Source of the DNA: Trissonchulus latispiculum | Taxonomy: Eukaryota > Nematoda > Enoplea > Enoplida > Ironidae | Length of the DNA: 64,000 nucleotides | Direction of reading: 5' to 3' | NCBI GenBank assembly: GCA_030248195.1 | Contig: JASAND010010844.1 | Span: forward strand, 1-64,000 | Shown: positions 1 through 11,146 of the stretch, in pieces | Layout: each line of letters starts with the position of its first letter | How positions within the stretch are numbered: the first letter of the stretch is position 1 | The notes under the pieces: model-generated | Told to the model about the DNA's origin: nothing | The model's input: the letters and a program-made list of their open reading frames with translations, nothing else | The model's database searches: none | Position numbers and translations under genes: made by a program

Positions 1-1541
1 GTAGAAGAGTGAGCATGATAGAGTTGTCATTAGGATAAGTTGTCTCCAGATAGCGCAAACTCGGACTTTCCATGACCAGATTTTTAAGTAGTAACCAAGG
101 ATAGTAAGATAAAAAGGAGCTCTGTCTGCAACTGACTCGATCTTTGGTGACAATTTTTCGCAGAGATTTTCCTGTGGATAGGATAAAGTCAAGCGGAACT
201 TCCACTTTGTAAGAATTAAAGTTATAACCAAAGCACTCCAATAGAGGTAGTTTGAGCTCGAATGGAGCTAAAACGTCAAGATTTTCATAGGATATTTCCA
301 ATTCAAAGTAGGTCAAATTCGAATAAAGTTTGCAAAAAGTTGCGAAAAATAAATCCATTTTTCAAACCGCATCTTCAGCTTCATATAGCGGACAGGCGAA
401 ATCGCTGAATAAGTATCCATGTTAGATTCACTGGGGAATCCTTTCCAATCTAAATATTCGACGGTCACTTTTCGAAGAGAGGCAACTGTCGTTAACTGAA
501 ACAACAGTTTTGGACAGCATCGAGTCAGGCAGATTTCTGTAAGATTAGGATTTTTAATCGAAATATTATGAATGAAAGCAGAATCTATTGGATCTCTGCA
601 ATGGAACGTGAGTGATTCCAGGACACCCCCACAGGTCAAAGGGAAAAACGCAGAAATCTCGCCGACACCGCAACAAATATCATGACACCTGATGACAGGA
701 AAAAGTCCGAAAACTCGTTCGGAATATCTGGACAAACCGGATTAACGCTCTCATCCGTAATCAATTCATCGATATTTCGGCCGGCTAATCGTTGGATAGC
801 TTGCCAGATATCGTTACAATCGACCAAACGAATGGAGCGAAAACAGCTAGGAAAGTCTTCCAATTCCAAAAGATAGTACCATCTATCCGTGGTAGGCCAC
901 ACAAATCGCTCCAGACTCGATGAAGCCACCAAATCCCGAACTTCTAGTTCCCTAAGACTGCAAGAAATTCCATCATTACGAGAAACAATCAGTGACTTCA
1001 AGTCGGGACAACAGCGGGTCAGTGTGGCCAACAACTCTGGCAAAAAGTTTCTGGGAAGGGAAACACTCGCGCCAAGACCTGAAATGGTCGAAAATGGATC
1101 AGAAGCATACAGGCCAAAGGATGTGGTGAGATACAGATGGCTGAGACCTCGAGGATAGATTGAAATAAACTGCTTCAACCGGTCAAGGCTTGGGTTCCCA
1201 ATGTAGCCCAAACCAAAGGGGAATGTTAGAGTGAGAGTATGCAAATTAGGCAACCATTCACTGATCAATTCCATGTCAGCTGAACTGACAGCTGATGTTA
1301 GATGAAGTTTTGACAGATTTGAAAATCTCGACTTGGCCCACGAGATAAGCTGGGTGATTGTGATGGGGCCAGCATAAGACTCTTCCAGTCCAATCATCAA
1401 TTCGTCCAGATCAGCATAAGATTGAAGGATCAGTTCGCGCCAATATCGACAAAGACAGCCTTCCAGGGGAACTCGATCTTGCCATGGAATGTAGGAAAGA
1501 ATCTTCTGGAGAATTTCTCCAGGAAACGCCGCCAGTTCCAT
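1..1541 (-). CDS. F-box/LRR-type protein gene, 3' end off the window, two 1-bp frame breaks
   Basis: Read on the minus strand from the ATG at 1539-1541. The first ~40 residues form an F-box (FPGEILQKILSYIPWQDRV, then a C-x-YWREL helix), the Skp1-binding module of SCF ubiquitin ligases. After it come leucine-rich segments such as LSKLHLTSAV and LPNLHTLTLTF, typical of a substrate-binding LRR. The frame stops near 636, but LRR-like coding continues in a second frame (735 to 313) and a third (about 358 to 1). Both switches sit at five-base homopolymers (A5 at 700-704, T5 at 358-362 on the plus strand), and one extra base in each would keep the frame open. That suggests assembly indels more than decay. 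The C-terminus runs past base 1. The F-box call is a motif judgement; the substrate is unknown. Confidence 0.6.
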
Positions 1542-1559
1542 CAGATCAAGCTCTATTAT

Positions 1560-1750
1560 TCAAGCCTGAAATAAAATAAACAACGTTAAATGTAAATGGT
1601 CAGATCAAAAGACCCCAGCTATGCAAGCATACGTGGACGCATCAAAAAAGGAGCTGCGCTTTCAGAGAATCGAAATCAATCAAGCGAAAGCGCTTTCAAT
1701 CTGTCTGACCAAAAAATGGAGAAAGCGAAATTGTTTTCTTTATATATCTC
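1560..1750 (-). promoter_or_regulatory. Possible 5' UTR splice acceptor and TATA box of the F-box gene
   Basis: Just upstream of the F-box ATG the minus strand reads TTTATTTTATTTCAG, a good 3' splice site with its AG at 1566-1567. This suggests a non-coding first exon. Further upstream the minus strand holds TATATAAAG (1739-1747), about 200 bp before the ATG. Both are matches by eye; neither proves a promoter. Confidence 0.3.
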
Positions 1751-1848
1751 AAAGGCACTTCAAGACAGCTACCATAAAGTATAAATTTTCTAAACCGGAC
1801 TGACATTCTCCTAATATACAGGAGAAAATCATGGACTCTTGGTATTAT

Positions 1849-2233
1849 CAAGAGTACATAATAACTAAGAGTGTGACAAGCGCAGCACTCTTAGCTATGA
1901 GGCTGGGGACATCATCTGCACGATAACGGCCTACCACAAATCAGACCCCAGTGACCCCCCCCCCCACAAAACAGACCCTAGTCACCCACCCCCCCCCCCA
2001 CAAAACAGACCCTAGTGGATTTGACCCCCCCCACAAATCAGGACCCTAGTGAAATGACCCCCCCACAAATCAGACCATAGTGAAATCCACTAGGGTCTGT
2101 TTTGTGGGGGGGGGGGGGTGGTTGACTAGGGTCTGTTTTGTGGAGAGGGGTCACTGGGGGGGGGGGTAGGCCGTAATCGTGCAGATGATGTCCCCATCCT
2201 GATAGCTAATAGCTAAGAGTGCTGCGCTTGTCA
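1849..2233. mobile_element. Family A foldback element (copy A1), 3' terminus lost
   Basis: Begins CAAGAGTACATAATAAC and folds back on itself: the block around GGGGACATCATCTGCACG near 1905 is repeated inverted near 2185. The middle is a shorter inverted repeat of CACAAATCAGACC-type units with C and G homopolymers. The usual right end (TATTATGTACTCTTG) is missing, so the copy is truncated near 2233. It has no transposase ORF. Confidence 0.6.
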
Positions 2234-2239
2234 GCAGGA

Positions 2240-3690
2240 CCATGGCTAGGAAAGGTTTTAATGGAGGCCATGCCATGCTGTTTCGGTGTCGTATATTATT
2301 TTGCTGCCTATGATAAAGTGTCACCCAAGCCAATTTTTGACATAAAAGGCTTCAGTAGTGAAATCAATGATGCAAGAATTAAGTCGATCGATTGAACTAA
2401 CAAAAGGTAATGGCTCCACTTAAATTACTTTGGCCAACAAAACGTTTGGAAAGTGTTGGACCATTTAGCTTTAATTGCCTACCATTGAATCCGCCTTGTG
2501 AAACGCTTTCGATTGATATACAACATGATAAATATTGCTTAAAATTTAAAAATTTCCTTTGTCAATTTCAAGTATTAATAAACAGCTATAATGAGCACAA
2601 TTTCTTACAGCTACCTTAACAGCCCTTAACACATTTTGCAAGAGTTGTCCATTAACCCAGGATTTTTGCAAATTAGTGCATTTGCACTGCACCAATTGTC
2701 GACAAAACAAATGTACACTAAATTTTGTCTGAAGTTGCAAGAAAATTAAATATATACAACTCAAGCTTAAAATTTCGAAAAGTTCTCTAATTTTCGTTGA
2801 CTATATAATAGACTCTTGATAATAGGGAAAACTGCCGTCCCTTCCCTGTTGTACCTATTATTGAACTTAGTTCTGGCATTCCTAAATTTACAGTCTGTTG
2901 ATTTCGATTCAACAACGCGACCTTCCTATCTATCTATTTATTAAAACGCGAATCCTTATTGTATGCATGTACGATACTATTTATTCTACGTAAAATGAGG
3001 TCCCGCTCTCTATCTCGAACAACAGCCTTCTTGCACTTTAAAATTTTACAACTATATGACGAATTCCACCTCATTAAAATTAAAACGGTAACTAAAGCTC
3101 TTTTAAATAAAGATTCTTAATAATAAACATTTATTATTAAAATTTAATTTAAATATTTAACATTTAGCGAATGTGGAAACAGTAAATATGTTAATAAAAT
3201 ATAGCAGTTTTCGACAAACATTATTTTTAAGCTTTTTCCGATATATATGATCTAAATGAATGAGCACACACAGAGAGCATATTTTAACTGCACCAGTCAC
3301 AGTCAGCAATGTCTATTCCAGTTTCAGTGTCGATTCTCTAAATATTCTCTTAAAACGTAAACTGACAGCAACAACCTCAAACTGAAACAGATGTCAGGTT
3401 TCAACAATTTCACGAAAGATTTATGATTTTTTGAGATCCTTTTTAAATTTCACTTCAAAATCAGTCCGGATAAAGTTGGCCTGTTACTTCTACAGTAAAG
3501 ACGTAGTAGACTGACGTTCAATAGTAGACTGAAACAATCGATCCTTATGTATGCTGCGTTACTGTACTAGTAAATATGCGGTTGTCTTATACTCATATAT
3601 ACCTAAAATTGCACATTTTATGCATTGAGGATTATACAGAGACGATAAGCTGCATTTCATGTGTGGACCTTGCAGCGAACTCAGGGCAGG
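2240..3690. other. AT-rich intergenic stretch
   Basis: No coding exon or repeat could be recognised. Short ORFs here have low-complexity or random-looking composition and no splice context. Confidence 0.4.
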
Positions 3691-4010
3691 TCGGCCCAGG
3701 TAGTTTGTCCTAGTACGGCAGGACCAGTGACCGGAGCAGATAACTTCTTCAGTGGAACCAAGAGTAAATAATAAGAAAGAGTGGGAAGCTTGGCTCTTCC
3801 TAATAGAAACGGGCTGCAAGATGCTCGGTACATTAAGGCCGAAACGTCGGGGAATGGTCCCACTTACCATTTTTCATCATGTGTTTATTATGCCTTTGAA
3901 CTAAAACGCATCTGATTGGCTAATCGACTACCTTATGTTAAATTTACGTGTATAAGAGGACCCCCCGAGATCTCCGAGGGGGTCCAGCTTGGTTATGCGT
4001 GTGTTTATAT
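3690..4010. repeat. Dispersed repeat module, inverted copy at about 32.87-33.1 kb
   Basis: Shares long stretches, in reverse orientation, with 32870-33095. Landmarks are AAACGGGCTGCAAGATGCTC, the GAGTGGGAAGCTTGGCTC block, and the segment about ACGCATCTGATTGGC. It ends in a tight hairpin around GAGATCTC flanked by GGACCCCC and GGGGGTCC (about 3958-3986). No ORF. Probably a non-autonomous element, boundaries unresolved. Confidence 0.5.
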
Positions 4011-4252
4011 GCGAGGAAACTGAAACTGCTTTATACCAGGTTCTAGGTCTGAAAACTTAGAAAAGGACCTAAAACAAAAGTGCTCAGAAAAAACATTTTG
4101 TAAAAATTTCCTGCATAGAGACATTACATACTACTGTTGTTTTTACTAAGATCAGTGAGAAATCTAATGATATGCAACAATTTAAAAGGTTTAGTTCTTA
4201 TTTCAGTATCGTAAACAAACTCAATTTCAATCTCAACTGTATATAGAAATCA

Positions 4253-4690
4253 GTCCATCTCAAGATTTAGGCGATCAATGTCAGCAACCTCTACAACTTT
4301 AATTTCGTTGCCATTCACGGCCAAATGACAATTTCCTGGGACAGAAACAAACTCTCTCGACAGGGGAACGGGTTGAAGTTGAAATGGAAGCATTATGTTT
4401 GGGCAGATTTGCGGTAGACCACCCGAAGAATATTTCGGGGCCAGTTTTCCAGAGCAGAGGCCAAATGGGTAGACAACATTTACATTTGGTTTTGCCCCAT
4501 GTGAGTTTCTGATCACAGGTCACAGATCACAAACCCGAGCTGAATATAGATGGATTTCTGTCCAAAAAATCGCCTTTAACGACTCCACCGTTGACAGACT
4601 AGGGTTGCACTGTCCTGTTTCTTCGCCTGAAGATGTGCCACAAAAGGTGATGGTAAACGAATCCAAAAATCGCAATGTTATGACACCAGG
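4253..4690 (-). CDS. Coding-like terminal exon(s) of an unidentified minus-strand gene
   Basis: One minus frame is open from about 4690 to the stop near 4253, apart from one TGA at 4520-4522. The composition is protein-like: FLDSFTITFCGTSSGEETG upstream of the TGA, then VNVVYPFGLCSGKL and VSVPGNCHLAVNGNEIKV downstream. The TGA lies in a small local duplication (GTGATC twice within about 20 bp), so it may be secondary damage or part of an unrecognised intron. A foldback element starts at 4691, right at the upstream edge. No family recognised. It could be the 3' end of the gene whose clear exon lies at 5816-5972. Confidence 0.35.
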
Positions 4691-5290
4691 GGCCGGTTCC
4701 ATAAAACTTGTCGAGTACTAGACTCGACAACTAGACTCATGCTAGTTGTCGAGTCTAGCAGTGTCTGTGTACCTACCATAAAACCTTTATATGCGAGTAG
4801 CTACTCGCACTTGACTTGCGAGTCAAGCTACTACAGACTACTAGCAGACTCGATCTGTTCCATAAAAGTGATTAGTAGACATGCTAGTATGGAACTAGAA
4901 CGAGTCGAGTTCTCTGGTCGATTTTGACCAGAGAAGTGATGACTAAAGTTTAATAACTTTTTCATTTTTTACTGAAATCAGCTCAAATTAAGGAGGCGCA
5001 CTTTTTTGAAAGTTTTCCTGATGTCTGATAACTTTGCGAAGTTTCATTATGATTTAAGTTTTTTGCCATTTTTTGAACGATTAAGGATATTTTCTTGCAA
5101 ACTCGTACTCGCAGTGCCAGTACTCGCAGTACTAGCACTGCGAGTTTGTCGAGTTGCCACACTTGCTTAGCTAATTTTGTCGAGTCAAGCGGAAAGTTTT
5201 ATGATACACTTGACTCGAAGGCTAGCACTAGCATTGCGAGTTCTCGCATGCTAGTTCTAGCATGCGAGTCAAAGTTTTATGGAACCGCCC
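4691..5290. mobile_element. Foldback MITE with GGTTCCATAAAACTT termini
   Basis: The ends are inverted: GGCCGGTTCCATAAAACTT on the left, and on the right the complement of GGGCGGTTCCATAAAACTT, 17 of 19 matching. The interior is full of inverted words built on CTAG, ACTCG and GTCGAGT, forming many small hairpins. No transposase and no clear target duplication, so I do not assign a superfamily. It abuts coding-like sequence at 4690. Confidence 0.6.
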
Positions 5291-5815
5291 TCAGAAGTGG
5301 TGGCCGGCAAAAAATTGCACTTCCGGTTTGTCTTCATGGCATTGCGTAACGGTGCTCCGCCTACACAGCAAGAATCTTCCCCAGTTTGGGGGTCACCAAG
5401 ACTGGTCCCTATTGGGAGGGGACTATCCCAAGCAGGCTATCTTTGTCTGCCTCTGACTGGACGTTGACAACCTCTCCCATCCAACTGGGACCCCATTTAG
5501 CGATTCACCCCCCAATTTGTATGGATATTTGAAATTTCCCCCATACTTTTCAAACTTCGCGGTTTATAGAGTGAACTAGGATAAAGGTGGTTGAACGTAC
5601 ATAATATTTAGATAAGAAAGTTATAAAAAAGAAACAAAACCGCAAATAAATCCCATAAATTCTCATATAACGCAATAGCACTATGCAAAGGATAAAAAAC
5701 GATAAATGTTAGCAAACTGTACACTAATTATTTTAGTGACTCAAATGAAGACTTCAATATCACTAAAATCAAAGTATTCGGTTATGAAGCCGTGCAAAAT
5801 CAAATGCCGACTTAC
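5291..5815. other. Intron-like or intergenic sequence between a MITE and an exon
   Basis: The first ~130 bp next to the MITE can be read on the minus strand as a short open frame ending FFAGHHF and a stop. It might be the other side of a coding exon split by the MITE. The rest is AT-rich with no recognisable feature. Confidence 0.25.
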
Positions 5816-5972
5816 CAAAATAGCATCGGCGGAGTTCATTGGTGGATTTGGTGATTGATGAAAAGGATTTGAAAATCGCTGAGATAAACGTGGATTTCCA
5901 GAAGAATACATTTCTCCAGAAGGGAAGTCAAACGCAAAAGCAGCCGGTCCATTATACAGTGAAAGAGATAGG
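5816..5972 (-). CDS. Internal coding exon of an unidentified gene
   Basis: On the minus strand an acceptor (CGTTTTAG, AG at 5973-5974) leads into an open frame of 52 codons and ends at a strong donor, TTTTG then GTAAGTC (GT at 5814-5815). The product is rich in Ser, Asn, Pro and Phe, for example FAFDFPSGEMYSSGNPRL and FHQSPNPPMNSADAIL, and resembles a disordered linker. The first base completes a codon from the previous exon. No family recognised. Coding-like pieces at 6.45-6.83 kb and 4.25-4.69 kb lie in the right order to belong to the same gene, but I could not connect the splice phases. Confidence 0.5.
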
Positions 5973-6454
5973 CTAAAACGACATGGTGAGTGGAAATTTA
6001 CTGGATTCAGACATTAGAATGGAACTAGAAAGTCGATAACCGGCAATATAGACGGCAAAAGGTGAATACTAAAGGATGGAATTTCGGCAATTTTAAAGAC
6101 CTTGAAGAGATGGAAGACAATCGTTTAATGTTTTATTAATAGTTTCGAGCTATTAGGTAAACGCAGAATACGTTTTCATGTATTCTTCTATTTTCATTTG
6201 ATTTTTTGTTGTGTCCTTTTGTTTTCCTTTTCCTGTTCTCTGCTTCTATCTCTTTAGTTCTTTCTTTTTCGGATACTGTGCTGCAATTAAAAATCCTACT
6301 CTAGACCGGCTGTCGGCGCGATCAGTGAAATGCGTCAAGACGAAAAGAAGGGGTAAGCTGGCCCTAAATTGCAATTTCTTTTATTTCAGGTGGATCATCG
6401 CACGAAGAGATTGGTTCCCTTCTTTGGCAAGGCCTCGGTGCTGTCTAAAATGTT

Positions 6455-6830
6455 TCAGGCAGAGGGATGAAAGTCCGGATTTTGGCGAAACTTTAGTGCT
6501 TCGGAACTAGCCCACACTTTCTCCAAATCTTTTTTGTTGAAGGATGAATGCGGAACGAAATTCTCTCTATGGACGACCCATTTGCGGACAAAGCTAGAGC
6601 CAAAGCTTTCCGGATTTGGGGGTTCGTTGTAAGCAAATGGGATATTGTAGCCACCCCCATTATGATTGGAATATGATGGCCAAATTTCAGCAAAGTCCAA
6701 GCGCTAAGCAAGCCCTTGCGAAGTTTGGTCCTATGTGCTCATGTACTTTCTCGAAATAAAGACCGGACTTCGTAAAATTTGGAAAACTAGGTGCAGGTTC
6801 GGGACGCAGGTGTGTGATGTTAAGAACTTA
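6455..6830 (-). pseudogene. Coding-like sequence, minus strand, one frame shift
   Basis: From about 6830 the minus strand reads a protein-like frame (RPEPAPSFPNFTKSGLYF, then EHIGPNFARACLAL). It then switches by one base near 6690 to a second frame: DFAEIWPSYSNHNGGGYNI, NEPPNPESFGSSFVRKWVV, then FVPHSSFNKKDLEKVWAS, with a stop at 6455. The mixed polar-aromatic composition is unlike the surrounding AT-rich noise. It may be an exon pair, a damaged exon or an old insertion. No family recognised. Confidence 0.35.
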
Positions 6831-6839
6831 AACTCTAAT

Positions 6840-7380
6840 ACTCCTCCTACTGGAAAACCCTAGCAAAGTTCATAAAATCCACTTTACTACGAATTCACCC
6901 ACAAAATAGGGAATTGTATCAGAATAATTCGACTCGTCAAAATTACGACATAAATGATAGAGTGACACTATGGCAAAATGCAAAACAATGAAAAAATATA
7001 CTGGACCTCAAAATAATGGCGGACTCCTAACACCAACCAACAAATTGACCCCAACTCAACTGCGAGAATCCCGTTTGTTTCTAACAAAGACTTATATAGC
7101 GAAAAGAAATCACTAAGCCAACCACTTGAAATGATTAATTATTCAACCTATCAGAAATACAAATCCTAACATCTGCTATTTCAAATATTAATTCTCTAAT
7201 TTAAAATACGTCACAGAAACTATAATATGACTACTTCTGGACATGTACTGTCAACTTCGCAACCACAACTTAGATTTTTGTAGAGTTACTGTAGAAATAC
7301 TGTAGAAATACTGTAAGATTACTGTAAAATTCTATGGATTACTGTAAATTTAGACTCTTAGGCTTAGGCTTAACACGTCT
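6840..7380. other. AT-rich stretch without a recognised feature
   Basis: No ORF, splice structure or inverted ends. A few direct repeats of ACTGTAGAAAT-like words occur near 7280-7340. Confidence 0.4.
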
Positions 7381-7389
7381 GACTGACTG

Positions 7390-9180
7390 ATGTTCCACAA
7401 AATACCCCCGCCCCGGCGCGGCGTTCCCAGAAGGAGGAATAAAACGAGAAAACACACTAAGTTAGTGCCAGTGGTAAAACAAAATGGGTAAGGTGGACAA
7501 AAAACGGGTAAAATGTGGACCCTCACTGGTGTCACAAGTGGGACTCCCACTGACAGACATGTGCCACTGGCACGACTCAGACAACTTTGACTACTACTTG
7601 ACTACAACTTTACTGGGCCCATACAGACCTACTGACTCACGGAGTACTACGACTCGACTACAACAACGACTACAACTTGGACTTAAAATTTTTCGTCTGT
7701 CACCGAGACAAAAACGCAAAACAGAACTAGAAATCACCCCCGGGAAACGGCGGCTGGAGGAGCGTACCGGGAACGTCAGTCAATCGCCCCCAACCCCAAG
7801 GGAATATGCTCCAGATACAGATATTTATAATGACAACAAAACAAAACATACAGGCAAGACATAGGTAGGCACCGATTAAGGCAAAACAACGAATCACAAA
7901 ATGGCAGTTAGAAAAACAAAAATTAGCTGCGTAGCAATGCCAAGAATAAAAACAAAACAAAAATGTTAGACATAAAGCATAGTATTAAAGAAACACAGTT
8001 AAAGCAAAACAAAATACAGCCGGTCCTAGTGTCCATGGAAGCGCCGGCGAAAGGATCCACATCAGGTTCCAGCAACATCATGACGGCCAGAGTACATCAC
8101 AACAGACTGGCCATTCACCACCGAGAATACCAGCAAGGCCAACCCAACCCAATAGACGACCGAATCCCAAAAGGGCATCCGGAACAAATCAGTCCGGAGC
8201 AATCCCAGACCATAAAAGATGGCAAAGTCGCCGAAAGCAAACAATGACTGACTGCAAAAGCAGCCATAGTTCACACAGGTTGAGGCTAGGAACCCAGGCA
8301 CCGGGTAATAATAACCCGCCAACAAAAAGAGAAACCGAAGAAACAGTTTCTAGGACCAGTCTGGAGCATAGAGGCCCCTCCGGAAAAAGCACCGAGAAGG
8401 CGGACTGCAGCTACTATCAGTCCAAAGACAGCGTCAAGGTGGCCGACCGAGCGTCCCTTTGTCAAGCTGGCTATGTCGGAAATCCTTCCTTGCCACTCAG
8501 ATAGTTCCTCTTCGAGTTTAGCTGGATGGGGAGGCGAGTCTTGGCTGTTAATTTAGAATTTGGGAAGATTGTCGACAGCAATCCGGATCGGATGTATAAA
8601 ATCCCAACTTACTTCCCATTCCTTCCACGTCATTTTTTTCCGAGCAAGAGCTGACGGTGCGGTGCATCTGAACCACACGGGGGACGTGCAACTGTGTACA
8701 TTTTTTACCGATTTTTTCCGGGACAAGGCGTTGGTGCCTGGTTGGGCGCACCGGGCCTAAATGACTGCTGATACAACGAGTTTGACGTCTTCACTGTTGG
8801 GCAACCTCGCCCTATGAAAGAATCTATAATTCCTGATTTCTGGGACTATATATATTGTCATTATTGCTTAATTGCGTTCTGCTTAAGATGGAGGGGTCGC
8901 CGGCCTCGTCCTCTTCGAATTTGCATATACTGTATATTCGGGGCGCTGGCCCTTATAGTCTTACGATAGCTAACGCACTGTTTTTATATTTTTGGTAGCG
9001 CCGCTTATACTTATATTTCCAAATATATATCCACTATATTAATTATTCATTATACTTATTCGGTATGTTTTTGTATTGAATTTATATACTCATATATCCG
9101 TTGTGCTTTTACTTGTTTGTAGCTTTCTTTGTCATGACATTGGGTGTGCAAATTCCTATACAGTTTTTCTTCAGAGGAGG
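7390..9180. other. Higher-GC, ORF-bearing stretch, possibly a decayed retroelement interior
   Basis: Base composition rises here and several overlapping frames stay open: plus strand 7484-7864, 7963-8247, 8244-8504 and 8560-8760. Their products are highly polar (Gln, Thr, Lys, Arg) with no zinc knuckle, protease or RT motif. The antisense frames are hydrophobic and probably shadows. The stretch ends in a purine run (AGAGGAGGGAG, near 9174-9184) directly before a putative LTR, as a polypurine tract would sit. That arrangement is the only reason to suspect a retroelement. Confidence 0.25.
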
Positions 9181-9186
9181 GAGTGA

Positions 9187-9402
9187 TGTAACGAGAATTT
9201 GTTTCGAACATCTTGAGATTCGTACGAGTACTTTAATAGTTACAAAGCTATATATAGTTTGCTTGGCATATTAGAAGATTCAAGATATATCTAGGTTTTC
9301 CCCAGATATAGTTAGTTGTTATTATTAGTCTTCCGACGTGTAGCCTAATCGCTGCCTGATTGTTTTTGGAATTAAAATTGTATATTTTGCAACGCCTACT
9401 TT
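9187..9402 (+). repeat. Putative LTR fragment, second copy at about 22.3 kb
   Basis: Begins TGTAACGAGAATTTG after a purine run and ends near TTTTAAGCA. Most of it recurs at 22325-22498, both holding AAGCTATATATAGTTTGCTT and TTGGAATTAAAATTGTATA at about 90% identity. TG and CA ends plus the preceding purine tract fit an LTR. No target duplication was identified. Confidence 0.4.
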
Positions 9403-10090
9403 TAAGCACCATATTTATTGACCATTACAACTCGAAAACGGAAGTAGTTAACGTACTGTTTGAAATTCGTTATTTAATTAATTACAGTCCTAAGAGTTTT
9501 AACCCATTTGATTCAGGCACTACATTTATACGTACATTATGTATCATATAATTATCACGGAAGACATCTCCAACGTAAATCGACAAGCTTGGAAGGAAGG
9601 AGCAGGAGCTAATTTGGCAGGAGCTACTTAGCCCGTTACTGTTGTTATATGTGTACTAATATAATGTGTGTGTTTATATTGTTACAGTTTTTAATCGCCT
9701 TCCTGTTCCAATCAGCACACAACTACCGAACATTACAGAACATTGGACAAAGGATAGTAAGACCAACTTAGATCAGGATGACTGCAGGTAACCTGCCCGC
9801 TAATGGTCGATGTGTGTTGGCCAAATGGACGATATGGAGATTTGACCATATCAGCTCGCGACTCTCCCTCCAGTGGGCCTAACGGTCCGCTGAGGGAGTG
9901 TCCGTATAAAACATGCTCGAGTTGTTATGGTTTCGTTCTACTGATCTGCACAGAAAAGTGTGGACGACAAGCCTACGGCAAATTTCCTACATTCGGTGAC
10001 GGCAACCTTGTGTGAAGCAGGGGAGCTTGCATGGAATGTCCCTAAGGGGCCTCGCGACAGCTCACCGCTAGCGGGCTGGAAGGAATACTT
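9403..10090. other. Family B start interrupted by higher-GC sequence
   Basis: 9403-9500 matches the family B words CGGAAGTAGTTAACG and TTCGTTATTTAATTAATTAC. 9590-10085 is then GC-richer and open in a plus frame around 9803-10015, with no recognised motif. Family B resumes at about 10090, so this looks like an insertion. Confidence 0.3.
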
Positions 10091-10147
10091 ACTTACTTAC
10101 TTTATTAATTACTTCGGTAAACTATTAATCTGTATAATAATTGTGAG

Positions 10148-10224
<77 letters not shown>

Positions 10225-10810
10225 CGTATATATAACTGAAATGGAAAATTTAAAAGGGATAAAAATTGTTTCCTGCGTTCCCAAATGCTTGCACTGTGAT
10301 AAACTTTTGTGTGTATACAATATTTTAAAATGGAAAGGGAATGAGGTGAGTTATAAGCTCTAATTACAAGAATATTATTAAAATACGCAGGTGGAATTTT
10401 CAGTATGCTCAACCTTTCCCTTTTGCTATGCCATAATTGGCCATGCCCCCAGAAAGGAGGAAACATTTAGCATAGGATAAATAGTAGCATGCGACACCGG
10501 GCCGCTCCGGGTAGAAACTCGAAAGTATCAAGCGCCAGTGCGCATCTTTATTTCACAGATTATGTTTCATAAACGTTTGTAAAATTTGTTAAGTTGGTGG
10601 GACTAAATGCCTTACTAGATCTCTCACTAATCAAGACATGCGCACTAGTAGAATTTGTTTGAACTATCCAAAGTTTATATTTCTTGTAGGCGTTTCTATC
10701 GGCTTTCTAATTGCATCCCTTACATTGCTATGCAAAGAAATGATTTCAACTTTCACAGCCGCTATATCAGGTTTTCTCCTTCTGTCGACAGCTCTGGTGT
10801 AACTGCGACT
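10090..10810 (+). repeat. Family B dispersed repeat, copy B1
   Basis: Matches other B copies at 12251, 12815 and 24413. The order of landmarks is TTCGGTAAACTATTAAT, a TTA microsatellite, CTGAAATGGAAAATT, GCCATAATTGGCCATGCCCC, TCGAAAGTATCAAGCGCCAG, then the start of the two-TM ORF at about 10637. It is cut at about 10810 where family U begins. Confidence 0.65.
10148..10221. repeat. TTA trinucleotide microsatellite
   Basis: About 24 TTA units without interruption. They give artificial poly-Leu and poly-Ile frames on both strands. Orthologous positions in other B copies carry short (12366, 24529) or long (13636) arrays. Confidence 0.9.
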
Positions 10811-11146
10811 ATTCCCTTCCTTATCATCCTCACCATACCATATCTCATCACGAATGCCTATGTCACCTTCCTGACCCTGCTGGATTTCCTCACCGGGGCC
10901 CTGGGGGACAATGGGGCAAACTGGAAGGAGCGGTGCCTGGGGGCTCTAGAAGGTGCCTACAGGGTGTCCTGGACGCCTTTCCCCACGTTCGGACCCAATG
11001 GGGAGGAGGCCAGAAACTCTCTCCTGGTGCATTTCCTCAGGCACGGGGGAAAGTTTGAAAATGAGGGTACCCTGAGCTACCTGAAGGCAGCCCGGCAGGC
11101 GCTCCTGGTCCTTTGGAATTGGGTGCTGGAGGAGAGTCCCAGTGAG
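10811..11146 (+). pseudogene. Family U ORF, copy 1 (start codon lost, 3' truncated)
   Basis: First copy in an array of a GC-rich ORF of unknown function. The ATG of other copies is ACG here (about 10846). It encodes the family core, with words NAYVTFLTLLDFLTGAL, WKERCLGALEGAYRVSW, FGPNGEEARNSLLVHFLRH and LSYLKAARQALLVLWNW. Coding stops at the conserved PSEV point, where the leader of the next copy begins. GC content is far above the flanks, suggesting transferred or element-borne sequence. No known domain recognised; a retroelement gag-like role is only a guess. Confidence 0.55.

Noticed and set aside
10105..10320. Poly-Ile/poly-Leu open frames on both strands (also 13528-13716)
   Set aside because: They are translations of TTA microsatellites with no sign of a gene.
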